From positions 31,805,903 to 31,869,902 of the forward strand of contig NC_063152.1 in NCBI RefSeq assembly GCF_020921035.1: 64,000 nucleotides of DNA, written 5' to 3'. Below, in pieces: positions 29,016 through 41,674 of the stretch. The DNA is from Rhodamnia argentea. Its lineage: Eukaryota; Streptophyta; Magnoliopsida; Myrtales; Myrtaceae. The stretch's first letter is position 1, and the number at the start of each line of letters is the position of its first letter. Position numbers and translations under genes: made by a program. Below the pieces are notes generated by a model. The model ran no database searches, was not told the DNA's origin, and saw nothing but the letters and a program-made list of their open reading frames with translations.

Positions 29016-31951
29016 GCTCCTCCTGCACCTTCATATAGCATTCACTAGCTCAGCAGTGGTCAGCGAAGGGAATTAGGATCGTGATGTACAGGTTGTCATG
29101 GATAGTCGTGCTGTTGTCGTTCGTGTTCATACGTAGGTGTATATCCTCCTAATATCTAGTCATGAAATCGTATCGAGACTGACCGAGGTAGAAATGACTG
29201 GTTTCATTTGGGAGATGCATACAGTTTCTTGTCTGATCTTTTCAAGACAAATGAGCGAATGGAGGATTTGTTTGCAGTATGGTTGTTGTGGCGTGCTGAG
29301 TAGGGTACAGGCTGCAATATAACCTGCAGTGTGATTGTTCATGTGGTGCAAAACTGTTGATTTGGCCCCACCTACTGCTCAGTTCGGCGGATGGCTAATT
29401 TCATTGTTCCATCTAGCTAGGGATGACCTTTTAGTTGAGCTTGATTTCAATATAAAGCGTCTCCGAGTAATTGCGATCGCAGTGCGCAGGCGAGAAACGT
29501 AGAGATTTTTTTTTTTTTTGGTCGGAAGAAACTTAGAGATGGTGATGCATCTTCTGCCATACATTGTCCGATAGCAAGAACTATTTTCCTTTTTTCCGCA
29601 CCCAAACCAACACCCCCGGGGAAGCCCTCTGATTAATTCATTAGGTGGATGATTGAGGATGGACAACCAAAAAGTTAAGGAGGTCGGTTGGATTGGTATT
29701 GACGTAATGATCTCTACATCAGATCAGAGTCGCATCTGCCAGGGAACTGAGTTCCTGGTGGATGCAAATTCCGGTTGTTGGTAATGTTTCATAATGTTCA
29801 TCTGCCATTATCATAACTCGTCTCACTACGTCCTTAAACTCTTTCCATCTTGTGCTTGTACATTACTAGCACTAACATTGTGACAACTTTGGTACGCGGT
29901 GGTTGGCTGCTTCTTTTCATGGTTTCTTTCCTTTCAATTGTTGCTAAGGGTGCCGAGGAACCTAACTTTGTTAATTATTGTCGGGAAGTATTCATTGTAC
30001 TCTGTATATTTAAAAGGGGTACTTGTGAACTGTCAAAATGTCGAAGCGCTTTGATTTGCTTAGTGTCCTACGCAAACGAAGGTAGTCATTCGTTGAAATG
30101 AAAGCTCTTTTATCCGATACACGTGAAATTGCCGGTTGGCATGCACCTTTGTCATCGAGTCGAAGTATTTGCAAAATCCATGTTACAAGTGGGATTCATC
30201 GTCTAATTATGTTAACCCATCTTTGAAAAATCTTCACTTTTACACGATCCCAACTCCTAAATCTGATTAACTTTCAGTGCGGATTAGCAACAGGATCAGT
30301 TCTGTTCTGCTCAGTAGCATTACCAAAACAGAGCAATTCCCTAAATTGCAGCCTAAGAAGTGAGATTATCGAGGGATCTAAACGGTACTTTTCAGCCACC
30401 TCCTCAATAAATTAAGTGGGGGCGCACATTAATTAAAAAGAGAAAATGCGGGGGTGTGAAGTTGGGGAGATTCCGTGGGTTTGATGTGGACCGACAACCA
30501 CTTTCTAGATTTGGCTTTGGCTTCTCCCTCCTCCCGCCCAACGCCCCAATCACATGCCCCGCTTTTAATATCAAAGCCAAGGGGACATCTGGTCAATCGG
30601 TCAAATCCCCATTCGAATCCTCATTATTTACAATATTGCCCTTCGTTCCTTCTTCATCTTCTTCTTCTTTTTTTACTTTTATTTTTTGAGGTTACCTATA
30701 GTAGCCTTTCGCTTCATGGCTTGTTGGAAAAGGGTAATGGTAAGATAGACTTGCATCGCTTTGCATGCGTTTTCAGACATTAGTCCACAGTTGTTTGTAA
30801 AGTCAAATGTTCAATCCAAGATGATTTGGCCAAGTTATTGTGACTCTATACTTGAGTGTGTATTTCTCTCTTCCTCCCCTAATAAAATAATTGCGATTTC
30901 TTTGTGCAACGGCGAGATGTTGCTATTTCGACGTGCATGATTTGGAGTGATTTCGTGTATTTCATTTACTAGTTTATCCTCATTGGCATTTATTATGTTT
31001 GGGCTTTTGCTATAACAAGGAAGGACAAGCATTTGGACCACTTGGATGGTCCCTTGCGTGTAGTCTCCATTCCAAACACTTCGCTAACAACGAAGGTTGT
31101 TGTGATGATTTCAAATCAACACGAGTGTTTGGCCATTTTGGTCAACTAGAAGTCCAAGTCCAAGGGGTTCCCTATTCCTCCGGGGGTTTATGGTAATTTC
31201 ACAAGGGCGGATCAGAAATTAAATGTGTATTAAAATTTTAATCTTATTCTCATTAGCGAGGACAGTCAAATTAAATGTGTGATTCCCGTCTTGATCTCTT
31301 CAATTTTCCAAGGCATTTGAATAATAATTTCCCGTCGGACTGCTCTGGACACCAGCCCTTTTCTGATCGATCAACCTCAAATATTTTATCCCGAAACTGC
31401 CCTTGGAAGTAGCAGGGGACAAAGCCAATTTCAGAAGGATTCATTTGTCTTTTCAAGCACTTGGGCATCCATTTCAAGATCGCCCGAATGACTTGCCAAA
31501 AACCCATGGGGAAAATAAATGAAAGAAAGCAACAAAAAAGAGATTTGTTTTGGGCCAAAACACACCCATGACATGAAAAAACCACATGATGATGACTGGA
31601 AGGCAATTGCTTTTTTGTGTAGACAGTGAACTGACGCTTGGCAGCTCTCTCTCTCTCTCTCTCTCCTCCAGTGTTTGCTCTCGAGAGAGAGACTCTCGAC
31701 TTTATTTTCAGTCTAAGAAAACTCAGGCATGCTATCACTCTATCATTGGCTTGCCTCACTCTCTCTTTAACCCCACTTTCTGGTCTCTACTCTGCTTTGC
31801 TGCTTCTGGGGCCAAGTTCTTTGCTTGTGTTTCTCACTTTACCTTTTGCCACTTTGCCCATTTCCTTGGCACGCTCTAGAACAGTGTTACAGTAACACTG
31901 TTTAACGGTTGCGGTTCACTCATTCTCGAAGGAGGAGTTCTTGGGATTTTC
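29016..31951. other. Intergenic region between the BAH and DUF3527 genes
   Basis: 3' UTR of the BAH gene, then AT-rich DNA. The promoter and leader of the DUF3527 gene probably begin near 31580. A CT microsatellite at 31645-31665 is followed by a short inverted repeat CTCTCGAGAGAGAG near 31679. No gene is supported. Confidence 0.5.
31645..31665. repeat. CT microsatellite in DUF3527 leader
   Basis: About ten CT units upstream of the uORF. Pyrimidine tracts like this are common in plant core promoters and leaders. Confidence 0.9.
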
Positions 31952-32824
31952 ATGTGGCGCTGTGGGAAGATTTATGAAGACTTTGAGATCAAGCATTTGG
32001 TGGGATATGATTGCATCTACTCGCAGTTCGTTGGGTGTTTCTTTGAAGCCACTTCTATGAGAGATCTGGTGGGGTATGTCCGGTTTCAAGTTTCGATTTT
32101 TATCATTTGGTTCTTCCTCCTTTTAGCTTGTAATGCAAGTGAAGTTGAAGAGAAAGACATTGCTTTTTTTAGCTGAGATTGTTGTAGCGTCTTCCTCTGT
32201 TGCTTTCTAGCCGGTTATAGTATCACAGAGGATAAATTTTCGGATTCGAGGGTCTCGTTCTTTTGGGATCAGGAACAACCTTTTTCAAGTTTATGTGAAT
32301 TGCTAATCCAAATATGGGATTCGGGCGTTTCCAAAAACCAGTTCTTTATACAGTAAGATCATCAATTGTTTTTTTGGTTTGGGAAGTTTAGGAACTGCTC
32401 CTTCTGCATTTGCTTGATGTGACAATATTGTCTGTTTCTGCAATCTGTGTGGTTATTGATTTTACCAGTGAATCTTTGTGCGTCTCCATCTTGCATTGTA
32501 ATTTAAAAATCTGGACTTTTTACTGGTCTGATTTCATTCTCCAGTTTTGCTTGATGAGCACACCTTCGCTGATTGTGGTTTGTGCTTAGTACAAGTTACA
32601 GATGCAATGAAAATTGTCTCCTTGTGAGCTTCATATTGGCGAAGCTGATGTATATGTCAATATTCAAGTCCTGTGAAAGTCTTGCACGACACTTTTCTTT
32701 TGCCTTCTTCTAAATTCTGATCATAGCACTAGACTGCACTTTGTTCGGTGGAAAGTTTCGGGTTTCTTCTTTGAAGTTCACAACATGATCCTTTTATTTT
32801 CCCTGCAGAAGTATGGATTTATAA
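31952..32824 (+). promoter_or_regulatory. Spliced upstream ORF abutting the DUF3527 start
   Basis: The ATG at 31952 opens a 45-codon frame. It runs to a donor at 32074 (GG, then GTATGT) and resumes at 32809 after TTTTCCCTGCAG. After splicing it reads on to TAA at 32822-32824, and the main ATG is 32825-32827, so stop and start codons are directly adjacent. The peptide starts MWRCGKIYEDFEIKHLVGYD. Seen directly: the frame and splice consensus. Inferred: that the intron is used, and that the uORF limits or couples translation of the main protein. Confidence 0.5.
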
Positions 32825-35570
32825 ATGTGGGTGGATATGGATCTACGCTTCGAAAAGAGCTGCGCCGTGCGTCATAGTCCAAAGACTGTTCTCAGATCTC
32901 ATCGACATAGCTTAAGCACTGAAAAGAGGAAAGAAAATGCAAAACATGCTTGTAAAGACGATTTGCTGATCCTTAATAAAGATTTCCTGGAACTAGATTT
33001 TGGATGCCACCGAAGTGCTTCTTGCAAAATCATTTCCTCTAGGCCTGTACAACTAGATGGAAATGTTGAATTCAGGCGAGGTTCTGTATATCAAAGTTCT
33101 CGAGAGAAGAATATCGGAACTTTCGAGAGGAGGAGAAAAATTGAAGTGTCACGGGGCAGCGATGCCACTTCCTCTGTGAGTATTGTCGATTCTTTGTGTT
33201 CTCCAGATGAGGAAAGCCCACGGAAGAGATCGTCAGTTATTTCTCTAAGCTTGGACTCGAATTCCACTTCTGCTAACAAGCCTAACATGCAGCCTCCCAT
33301 CACCAATCGTTCAAAAGATATATGTCTAAATGTGGATGACAGAAAGATGCAATCTGCAGAAGCTTTGGACAGAGATTCAACAGGGGATCTCAAATTTAGG
33401 TGCGGCGAAAACATTGGGCGTTCTAATGATAGTAACGGGATTCAAGAAAGAGATAAAGTATGCCTACTGCCCAAGTCGTTATCGGCGAAGGTGGAAAGGC
33501 CCCCATCTCCTTCTGTATCAGAAAGCCGCCCCTCTTCCAAAACCAGCTCGAAAGTTCGAATCAACCCTGTCAGAAAGATGTTTGATCCTTTGATAAAGTC
33601 AAAATCCCTACGGAGTCCTTTAACTTATGCCAGGGACGATAGTTTAGTCAAAACTACTGGGATGGTGCATGTTAGAAGGGATGGGACGTTTAGAAGATCC
33701 AAAACTACGGCTCATGATTTCTCAAGTACACCACACAATTGTAGATTGAGCGCTCAAGTTCCTAAGACTGACTGCAGTCTTTCCATGGTTCAAGAGTCTC
33801 CAGTCCACCTACATGGCTTTCTCAAATGCAGGGATAAGCATGGAGTGCCATTTTTCGAGTTCTCTTTGAAGTGTCGGGAAGAGGTTCTTGTGGCCCAGAC
33901 ATGGAAAGCAAATAATTCTTTTAGTTGGGTATACACTTTCCATTCCCTTGATGGAAGGAAAAAGAGCAGTGCCGAGGGATGGTTGTTGGATGGAGGCGAG
34001 AAAGAATCGTCCATGGTGGGACAGATGCAAGTTTGCTGCTACTTGTGTTCGGAACTGAAAGGTACCGGATCTTTCGACAATTCTTTGGTGACAGAGTTTG
34101 TTCTGTACGATATTGCGCATGCAAGACGAAGCACGGCCTGCAAATCCCAAGATCAAGCTAGCTCTTTGCCAGAGGTAAAATGTGTGCGCAGGAACAATCC
34201 TAGATGTGTCGGGAGGACGAGCAAAATAGACGACATCACCAATGCCGTCAAGATCCAGCATCAGACAAAACATACTCAGGATAGTAGAGATCCTGATAGT
34301 TTGAATTTGTACCCTAGGGCTCCTTCCGAACTGCGTCCAGACCTTGAGAGTGCAGCTATTGTTATTCAGGTTCCATATGAGAAGACAGAGAGCTTGAAAT
34401 GTAAAAGAGGGGATGAGATTGATGATAATGCTCATCCGAGCCTCCTTAATCTCTCTGTCTTTGAGCCGACAAGAGAGCAACTTCCAGAGGGAACTTGTAA
34501 CACAGTTCAGGTGGTAATTCCAACTGGTAATCATGGTTTCCCCGATTGTGATAGCCGTGGCCCTTCATCGTTATTAGAGAGGTGGAGATCAGGTGGAGGT
34601 TGTGACTGTGGTGGCTGGGATATGGCCTGCCCCCTTACTGTTTTGGGCAATCCCAAAATACAGTTCACTGAAGATCAATCACTTGTGGACAATCAGAAGC
34701 CCTTGCAACTTTTTCTTCAGGTTAGTTTTGTATTGAGTGCAAGTAGATTCTTTGATTTATATTATTAGAAGATTCGGAGTGGGTGAAGCTATATTCCGTT
34801 GATGAGAATATTGGGTTTAAAGCCTTCAAAATCATTTCAATGCATGCGCACTAGCTAATGAATTCATTATAATCAGCCTTTGTCCTGTTACCATATTGAC
34901 TATTGTACATTTAGTTAGCACCCTTTTGAAAGTCCTGAAAAAGCTAGAACAAGTTCTTCTTTTTTCTTTTTCCTCTTTTGTGCTCAGTATTCTGAAGTAA
35001 GTTGCAACATATCGAATCATAGAAAATGTCGAAGAAATAGTAATAGAACTCTTTATCAGTTGTGTGGAGTAGATGCCTGTAAGAACTAATGACATAACAT
35101 CACACTTTATTACTGTCGCTGCTTTAGAACTGGCGCTGCATATGCTAAGAATTCGTTCTAATTACTTGTAACTGTGTGCTGGAATTTTTGCTTTTCTTTA
35201 GGCGTGAACACTCTCTTACAACCTCCTATTTTCTTTGGTATGCACATAGGGAGCCAAAGAAATCACTCCAGCCTTAACAATGAAGTTTGTTGAAGAGGGC
35301 AACTATGCTGTCCACTTTCACGCTCACTTGTCCTCTTTACAAGCTTTCTTTATCTCCGTCGCTATGTTACATGGTTCGGGAGTCCTGAGTGCTTCCGGGC
35401 AAGAGATTAAGGAAGTGCCGCAAACCAATTCGCTGAAAACGCTCATTGAAGAGGAAGTGCAGATCTTGATAGAAGCAGTAACGGAGGAGAAAAAAGCCCG
35501 CGAGAAGATGAAAGACATGCCTTCCTCTTATGCGCTTAATCCTCCATTCTCCCCGATTGCACGAGTGTGA
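32825..35570 (+). CDS. DUF3527 domain protein
   Basis: Plant-specific protein of unknown biochemical function. Two coding exons, 32825-34720 and 35250-35570, are joined in phase by GT-AG splicing and give 738 residues, or 734 from the second Met (MDLRFEKS). The first two thirds are Ser/Arg/Lys-rich, with no recognised domain and probably disordered. The conserved C-terminal DUF3527 region spans about residues 320-738: HGFLKCRDKHGVPFFEFSLK, VTEFVLYDIAHARRS, GGCDCGGWDMACPLTVLG, and FVEEGNYAVHFHAHLSSLQA in exon 2. It ends with the family-like tail NPPFSPIARV. Four Met codons at or near the start make the exact N-terminus uncertain. The leader carries an intron and a uORF. Some Arabidopsis relatives are mislabelled as BAH proteins; no BAH domain is seen here. 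Confidence 0.88.
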
Positions 35571-36433
35571 TTTTAAGCTCCATACACAAGGCTTTAGTGC
35601 TTCTGCAGTGAATTCCCGACCAGGGCCAGCAAGTCCCCTGACGCGGGTAAAACGAAAGATAGTGAACTGAGATCTGTGAAAGGAGGCTGCTGCTGTATAA
35701 AGATGGGCCAGCGAGTCCCTTGTTGGCTAAAGATGGGTAATTCGTTGGGTGGTCTCACTTTGAGGCAAAGCACGGATGATTCAGTGAATACATCGGATTG
35801 AAGTGTAGGCTGCCAAGTATCTGCCCCGGTCTATAGAGCTTGATAGGCGAGTTGTCAAAATTCTTCATTGTTTTTTCAAGTTTTCCCTCCCCTTTTCTTA
35901 GTTAAGAGTTACATGTAGCATTACGCTACTGTCCATATTGTAGGTTCGATAGGGAAGAAGGAAAAAAAAGGGTCTTCGCTTGATTTGTCAGCAGATGGAA
36001 GATTTTCCTGCTTTGTAGTCTTCACATGAAGGGCATCATGCATATGAAGTTCGATTCTGAAGAGCTGTTGTTGCCAAACTCTGTATGGGAGCCGAGAGCC
36101 TTTAGGAAACCTTGGCTGGAACCATTTGCCATTGCCAATACCATGTAATGAATAAGCCATAATACCAGTTTGCCCCATTTTTCTCAGGAATTATGTACTC
36201 TGTCTTTGCAAATCAATGAGAAGGCATTTCGAGTTTCGCATCGCATAACGTTTTGCTCTTTTCCAAGTCATTCGTTTATCCCCGACCCCCTGTTTATCCC
36301 CAAAGTGATGTACTGCTCCAAACTGCCCGGCTTTATCGGTTCCCTGAGTCGATGTATCGTGTACCCAAGTTTAAAGTCTTCGTAGTTTGTGGGCCAAAAA
36401 AAAAAGAACGAAAAGGGAAAACCAAAAAGAAGA
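35571..36433. other. DUF3527 3' UTR and spacer to the tRNA gene
   Basis: Non-coding 3' flank. A run of short frames has no family resemblance. Confidence 0.5.
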
Positions 36434-36505
36434 CGCCGTTGCCGGGGATCGAACCCGGGTCACCCGCGTGACAGGCGGGAATACTTACCACTATACTACA
36501 ACGAC
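36434..36505 (-). tRNA. tRNA-Asp (GUC)
   Basis: The minus strand reads as a full 72-base cloverleaf. The acceptor stem GTCGTTG pairs with CAACGGC, followed by discriminator G. The D arm is TAGTATAGTGGT. The anticodon stem CCCGC/GCGGG encloses loop CTGTCAC with anticodon GTC. The T arm CCGGGTTCGATCCCCGG has a perfect stem. There is no intron and no encoded CCA. Downstream on the minus strand is AT-rich, as expected for pol III termination. It matches the standard plant nuclear tRNA-Asp form. Confidence 0.97.
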
Positions 36506-37781
36506 CAAGTTGTTACGTAGCCTTGTCATTTTTATATAAATTAATGATTAAAATAACAAAATTCAGCCGACCCAGAATCTGATGTTGGTCCTCCGAGTTT
36601 GTACTTTGTTAGCCTGCTGGGGTCACACAGTTTTGCTAATTTTCCGACTCTTGCAATTTAATTTTCCATTTAGCTTGGAGCTCCTAATATGATACCCTTC
36701 AATTCAACATTATTCACTTTGCCTTGATAGTTTTTAGTATGAATTATACCTTTTTCTATTTTTTTTAATTTTTGGAAGATGAAGTTCACTGGGCTCGACT
36801 CTCGTGCTCCGCATAGAGGTGTAGTAAAAGTCAGAGAGAAGAGAATTAAAGATAGAACAAACAAAAAAAAAATAAAGAAAAAGGAAGGGGAAGCCATTTA
36901 TAGCATCAACTAAAGCCCCAAAAGGAGTCAGAGTAGCATTTCAGGTCCAACATGGAGCAGAATCTTCTCAAAGTCGAAACCTTTAAGCACTTGAAATTTC
37001 AAGGCTCAATAGGTATCTCCAGAGTAAATGTTTCATGTAATGTCATCGTCAATGAGATTACATGTTACATCAAATGACTGAGAGACGTCTACAAGCTGTT
37101 GTTGCACTTGCTTGTGGCAGCTATAGGAAATTTATTGATGTCAAACTGTTTGTTGAACTGGGCCAAAAAAAACAAGAAAGAACTGTGACAAAGAAGCTCC
37201 TTGCTAAATTTGGAAAACGAAAATCCTACCAAAAAAATGCTGCTCCCGCGGCCGACAATCTCTGCCTCTACCCTTTTATAATGTACACAAACTGCTTCCG
37301 CTAACCGAGCAGCAAATTACAAGTGCATCGGCATTTGACTGCTGAACAATAGCAAATTGCACAACAACGATCCGTCCTGGCTATGTTTCACAGGTCAAAC
37401 AATGCTGCTCCCACTGAGAGCGATCTCTGCCTCTAGCCTTCTATGAGGTACACAAACTGCTTCCACAAACCGAGCAGCAAATAACTAATGCATCCCCATT
37501 CGGCTGCTGAGCAATAGCAATTTCTCAACGACGAACCGTTCTGGCTATGTTTCATCAGGTCAAGGCACACGAGGATGTGACCCGAACTTCATAAGCACTC
37601 ATCTGTCATGACCTTCAACCAACTCCATTTTCCTTCTGTTAAGAACCACCACTATCTATTGCCGGAGCAGTTCATGGATGAGGCTGCTGATGGCAGAGAA
37701 GATGATGACTGCAGTTCCAAGCTTAACAACGGTGCATGATCTTCTGCGTTGTCCTTATAATGATTGTCCTTGAGCAGCTAC
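36506..37781. other. Intergenic region, tRNA to carrier gene
   Basis: This holds the carrier 3' UTR and AT-rich DNA. A segment at about 37240-37400 is partly repeated at 37400-37570: both have GCTGCTCCC, then TCTCTGCCTCTA, then GTACACAAACTGCTTCC, then AACCGAGCAGCAAAT. This is a two-copy tandem duplication of about 165 bases. Confidence 0.7.
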
Positions 37782-40700
37782 TTATGGCTTGTCCAAAGAG
37801 AATAATCTCTTAAAGGACTCATACGATGCAAAGAATAGCGCTCCTTGAGAGATGTACATAATAAGTCTTGGAGTCAATCCCCTGATTATTAAAGAGAACA
37901 GGAGGAGATTGGCTCAATACAGTCATCACCTTCCAAACATAGTCAGTTATTGTGAAGAAAGATAGTGCGGTGTCGGATAACATAATCCTAGATGAAGAAG
38001 GCAATACCTGTATAGGCCTTTCAACCCTTCGTGCTGGCCTATTTCTTGAAGGGCACGCAAAACGCCATTATATGGGTGAACAGAACCGGGTATCTGCAAA
38101 GTAACCAGCTTTTGAGAAGCTCATCTGGTTAACTAACAATTGCTAGCTGATACATTAGTTTGGATTGAGATTACAGGCTTGTGATACTAGTATCAAATCT
38201 AACTTTCAACTCTGAAATGGACAAACACTTCAAACCTCTCTCCCACATTTTATTGGCCAGGGAAGATGGCGGATTACTCCAGTAACCTCAAAAATGATCT
38301 CCAAATAAAGGGTCTTATCTCCAACACTATCGTCCAAAACATGCTTTAGTGAAATCAATTGATTCAGTTCATATTTCAATTGATATCATAAAATTTCTGA
38401 AGGAGGCTATAAAGCCTCATTCACAGATCCAAGCTCATTAGCTTATTGAGACAGAAAATTAATTTCTTTTCCACAAGCGGACAAAAAGTTTGAATTATAC
38501 TGTTATAAATGGTTGGCATGGTTTTGCATATTTCTCAAAATTGAGGCGAGTCATGCTGATTTACTCTGCATTCCTCCAATTATAAATGAACTGCAGAAAT
38601 AACTGCCAAATAACAATGCACATAGTTCAGTGACTCCTCAATCAATGGGTGATAACAAAAGAACTCAATTCTGGCTGCTGAGAAACAAGAAGAGAGTGGA
38701 CAAGCAGTAGTAAACATGGCATCAATGAGAGGAAGACCCTTAGAAGTACTTAAATGTGATTTATTTCTAGCTGATTTACAGAAAATGATCATCATAGACA
38801 AACAAACGACTATATCCCCCAGTGTATAATTGTCCTTACTGCATACTGCCTTTCTTCTTTTACATTTCCACAATACCAAACTTTAATGTGTTCAAATGTT
38901 CAGGTGCTGGCGATTTATACTATCATACTATCAATTTGCTGACTCAATATCACACAAACAGACAGTCTTCACCTACTTATCATTTTGTACTGAAAAAAAA
39001 AAATGAGCATGGAATTGATGACAACTTCACGTAACATCACCCCTTACTTTGTGTATAGATTGTGTTACATATAGACATATATACGCAATGAAATCCCACC
39101 AAACCTGAGTTTGTAATCTTGTCTTCACCACGTCAAAAGGGGTTGAAAATAAAGCTGCAGTAGATCCTGCTAGTCCTCCACAAACAAGCTGCACAAAAAG
39201 GAAATTGTAATAAAAAAAGGCGCTTCAGCCAAGATTGAAAAATAACATCCTGCGGAGCAAATTGGAATTATCCATGGACTCTTAAAGGAAAACGGGAGGC
39301 AGGCAGACAACCAACCGATTGCAGGGTGTTCAGTTGAGCACCAGGCGGTAGTGAGGAAAGTGTCCACACCTTTAAATTCTCATAAACATAGAACTGCAAG
39401 TGGTGTAAGACAAGATTAACTATTTACTTGCCGAAGAAAATGAAGATTACAAGCCACAACAACAACAGAAATCCATAATCTGGTGCATCCTCATAGCTAC
39501 CTTGACCACTGAGTGGGGAATATTTCTACAGAGCACAGCTCCCCACCCAGCATATAAAGAAGGCAAACCACCTCTTGTGATTATTCCAACCAACGCATTC
39601 CTGCAAAAACAAAAAGTAAAAGTAAATGGCATGGCAAATGAACTACTTAAACAAACAAAACATGTGCGCAAAACATGCTTGACAACCAAGGATGAAGTAG
39701 CGAGGGGATTATTTCATGAGACTGCTACAGAGAAACATCTCAAGGAGATGCAGGAATCTGTCATAGGAAGAACATCTGAAGTCCATCACAACCTCTGACC
39801 TACTAATTTTGACATGTAAAATAAGGAGATTATGGAAACGGGATTACACTAGAATACCAGCAGTTATGATAGTGAGAGCCCACTTGCATCTGCTGCTTTA
39901 TGCGCTCACTCGGAGTGTAGACAAAAGAGGTAGCAATGCTTGCACAACCACCTGCAATACAATGTGTGATGGAGTAATACTCCTGCAGGAAGAAGTAGAT
40001 GAGATATCAGGAAAACAGACACTGTTTAGTTGGGAACATTCAAAACCTTGCCGAGGCTAGAAGAGGGGCATTCAGAACCTTGCCCACATTTAACTCTGCA
40101 AAAAGAGAAACACCAAAAAGTGGAGAAAGAGAGTTTAGAAAGCAAAATGAGGGAAAAAAATTACCTTGGGGAAAAGAGGAAGTAAAGCGCCTTTTACTGA
40201 CTCGTAAGTGAAAGTATAAATCGCAGAAATTGGACCTGAAGATGCAATTTTGCTTGAGATACCTCGATATAGTCCAGTTAGACCTGGAGAATGAGACAAA
40301 TATTGACCAATTTTCACCAGCAATTTAGCAATATAATACAGAACAGGCAAACCTTAATTGCAATAGTGAAAGAGGTTCTCAATGACCACTGTCAAGATCA
40401 TGTTGAATCCAATGAAGCATACCTCTCTCAGAAACAATTGATTTCCCAATATAGCAAAGAGACTTCTGCTCTGCACGGTAAGACTGAATTACAGTTTTGA
40501 TAGTATCAACTGGGTGAAGACAAAGGCTGACAAAGATACCACTAAATGCCCCTGCAAATGCATGTTCTTCCTTGGCAACAGCAGCCTGAGGCTTATCATG
40601 TCCCAAACAGTGTATCTTCAAGGTATGTTCTTCCTGGGCATGATGATCATTGTCCTCTTCCTTTCTTTCAGGAAAGAATTCAATACCGTTTGCGCTCTCA

Positions 40701-41674
40701 TAGCGAAGTTCGCATTCATCTTTTTCAGATGCGACAAACTTTAAACGATAATCTGCATGAAGGATAGAGGATGCAGCTTTTGAGATACAGCTGTCTGCAT
40801 CAATATTGGCAACTTTGAGGTAATAATCCGAAAGCAAAGAGGTGCTTTCCTTCTTGTCCAAGTTCAATTTTGCATTGTTAGCCACCGGCAAATCCTTGGA
40901 CTGGACAGAGGGGGGGTAAGAATCAGCACTTCCACTATCTATGTAGATTTTGGGGCCTCTATCTTCTGATATAAGATTCTGCGGAGGAGTAACTATTTCT
41001 CTAGAAAAGTATTTACCAGCTTTTTCACTATCAGATACAGCAGTTTTGAAAGGATGTTTGGCCTCAGCAGGTATCAATTCACTCATCCAGCCATAAATAA
41101 GTCCCAGTCCAGATGAGATCCCCAAACAAGAAATCCCATTTCCATCCCTAGGTCCATTAAGCAAATTGGTCATGTCCCCACTAAAATTCCGCACCAGTGA
41201 TTGATACCGCCCAGTGTTTTCCCCGTTAAATTTAAGCACTGACATTCTGCTAGTTGTCCTAAGAATGTCTAGGTTCAGTTGCCGCAATTCTGTTAAGTTG
41301 GTGTCAGAATGACTACATTTAGGCACAGTAGATGTACAGCCATTTTGTTGCCATTTCACATTATGCAAGATATCTTCCTTCTCACCAGAGATTTTGTAAC
41401 TTAAGTTTGCTTTTTGTTGTAAAACTGCGAGAGAACGACTTGTATAGTCCCATGCATGGCCAACTGCTGCGATGAGTTCAGAAGTGGTGAGTATTTCCGT
41501 TGATTTGGACTCGGGATCTGCCTTTTCCGGCTGAAAAGTTTCAGAATGTGTGGGGACATCCTCTTTATGGACAAAATCAGCAAATTCAAAGGATGCCCGT
41601 TCAACAAGGTTACACCGGTACTGGATCGAAGGTTGACTCCTTCTAGGTGTTTTACTGGTCTGACTAGTAGACAT
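37782..41674 (-). CDS. Mitochondrial carrier family protein with long N-terminal extension
   Basis: Inner-membrane metabolite transporter of the SLC25 family; substrate unknown. Eight exons on the minus strand: 41674-40423, 40283-40165, 39982-39858, 39600-39501, 39393-39316, 39188-39105, 38093-38008 and 37881-37782. They total 1944 bases, or 647 residues, with every phase matching. The carrier domain starts about residue 369 and has all three signature repeats: HPVDTIKT, TPSERIKQ and TPFDVVKT, followed by GLTGLYRG, LPSLYAGWG and LKGLYRGL. Residues 1-365 form a polar extension without a recognised domain, roughly doubling a normal 300-residue carrier. The start is taken at ATG 41674; the in-frame codons upstream have no ATG. 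It resembles Arabidopsis At4g11440 (from memory). Its 5' part is copied in inverted orientation at 44340-46025. Confidence 0.93.

Noticed and set aside
33809-34534. Minus-strand 241-residue frame inside DUF3527
   Set aside because: It lies wholly antisense to a well-supported conserved exon and has no recognisable domain.
37782-41674. Carrier start at 41713 on the longer open frame
   Set aside because: The codon there is GTG; the first in-frame ATG is 41674, and the pseudogene copy aligns to that position.
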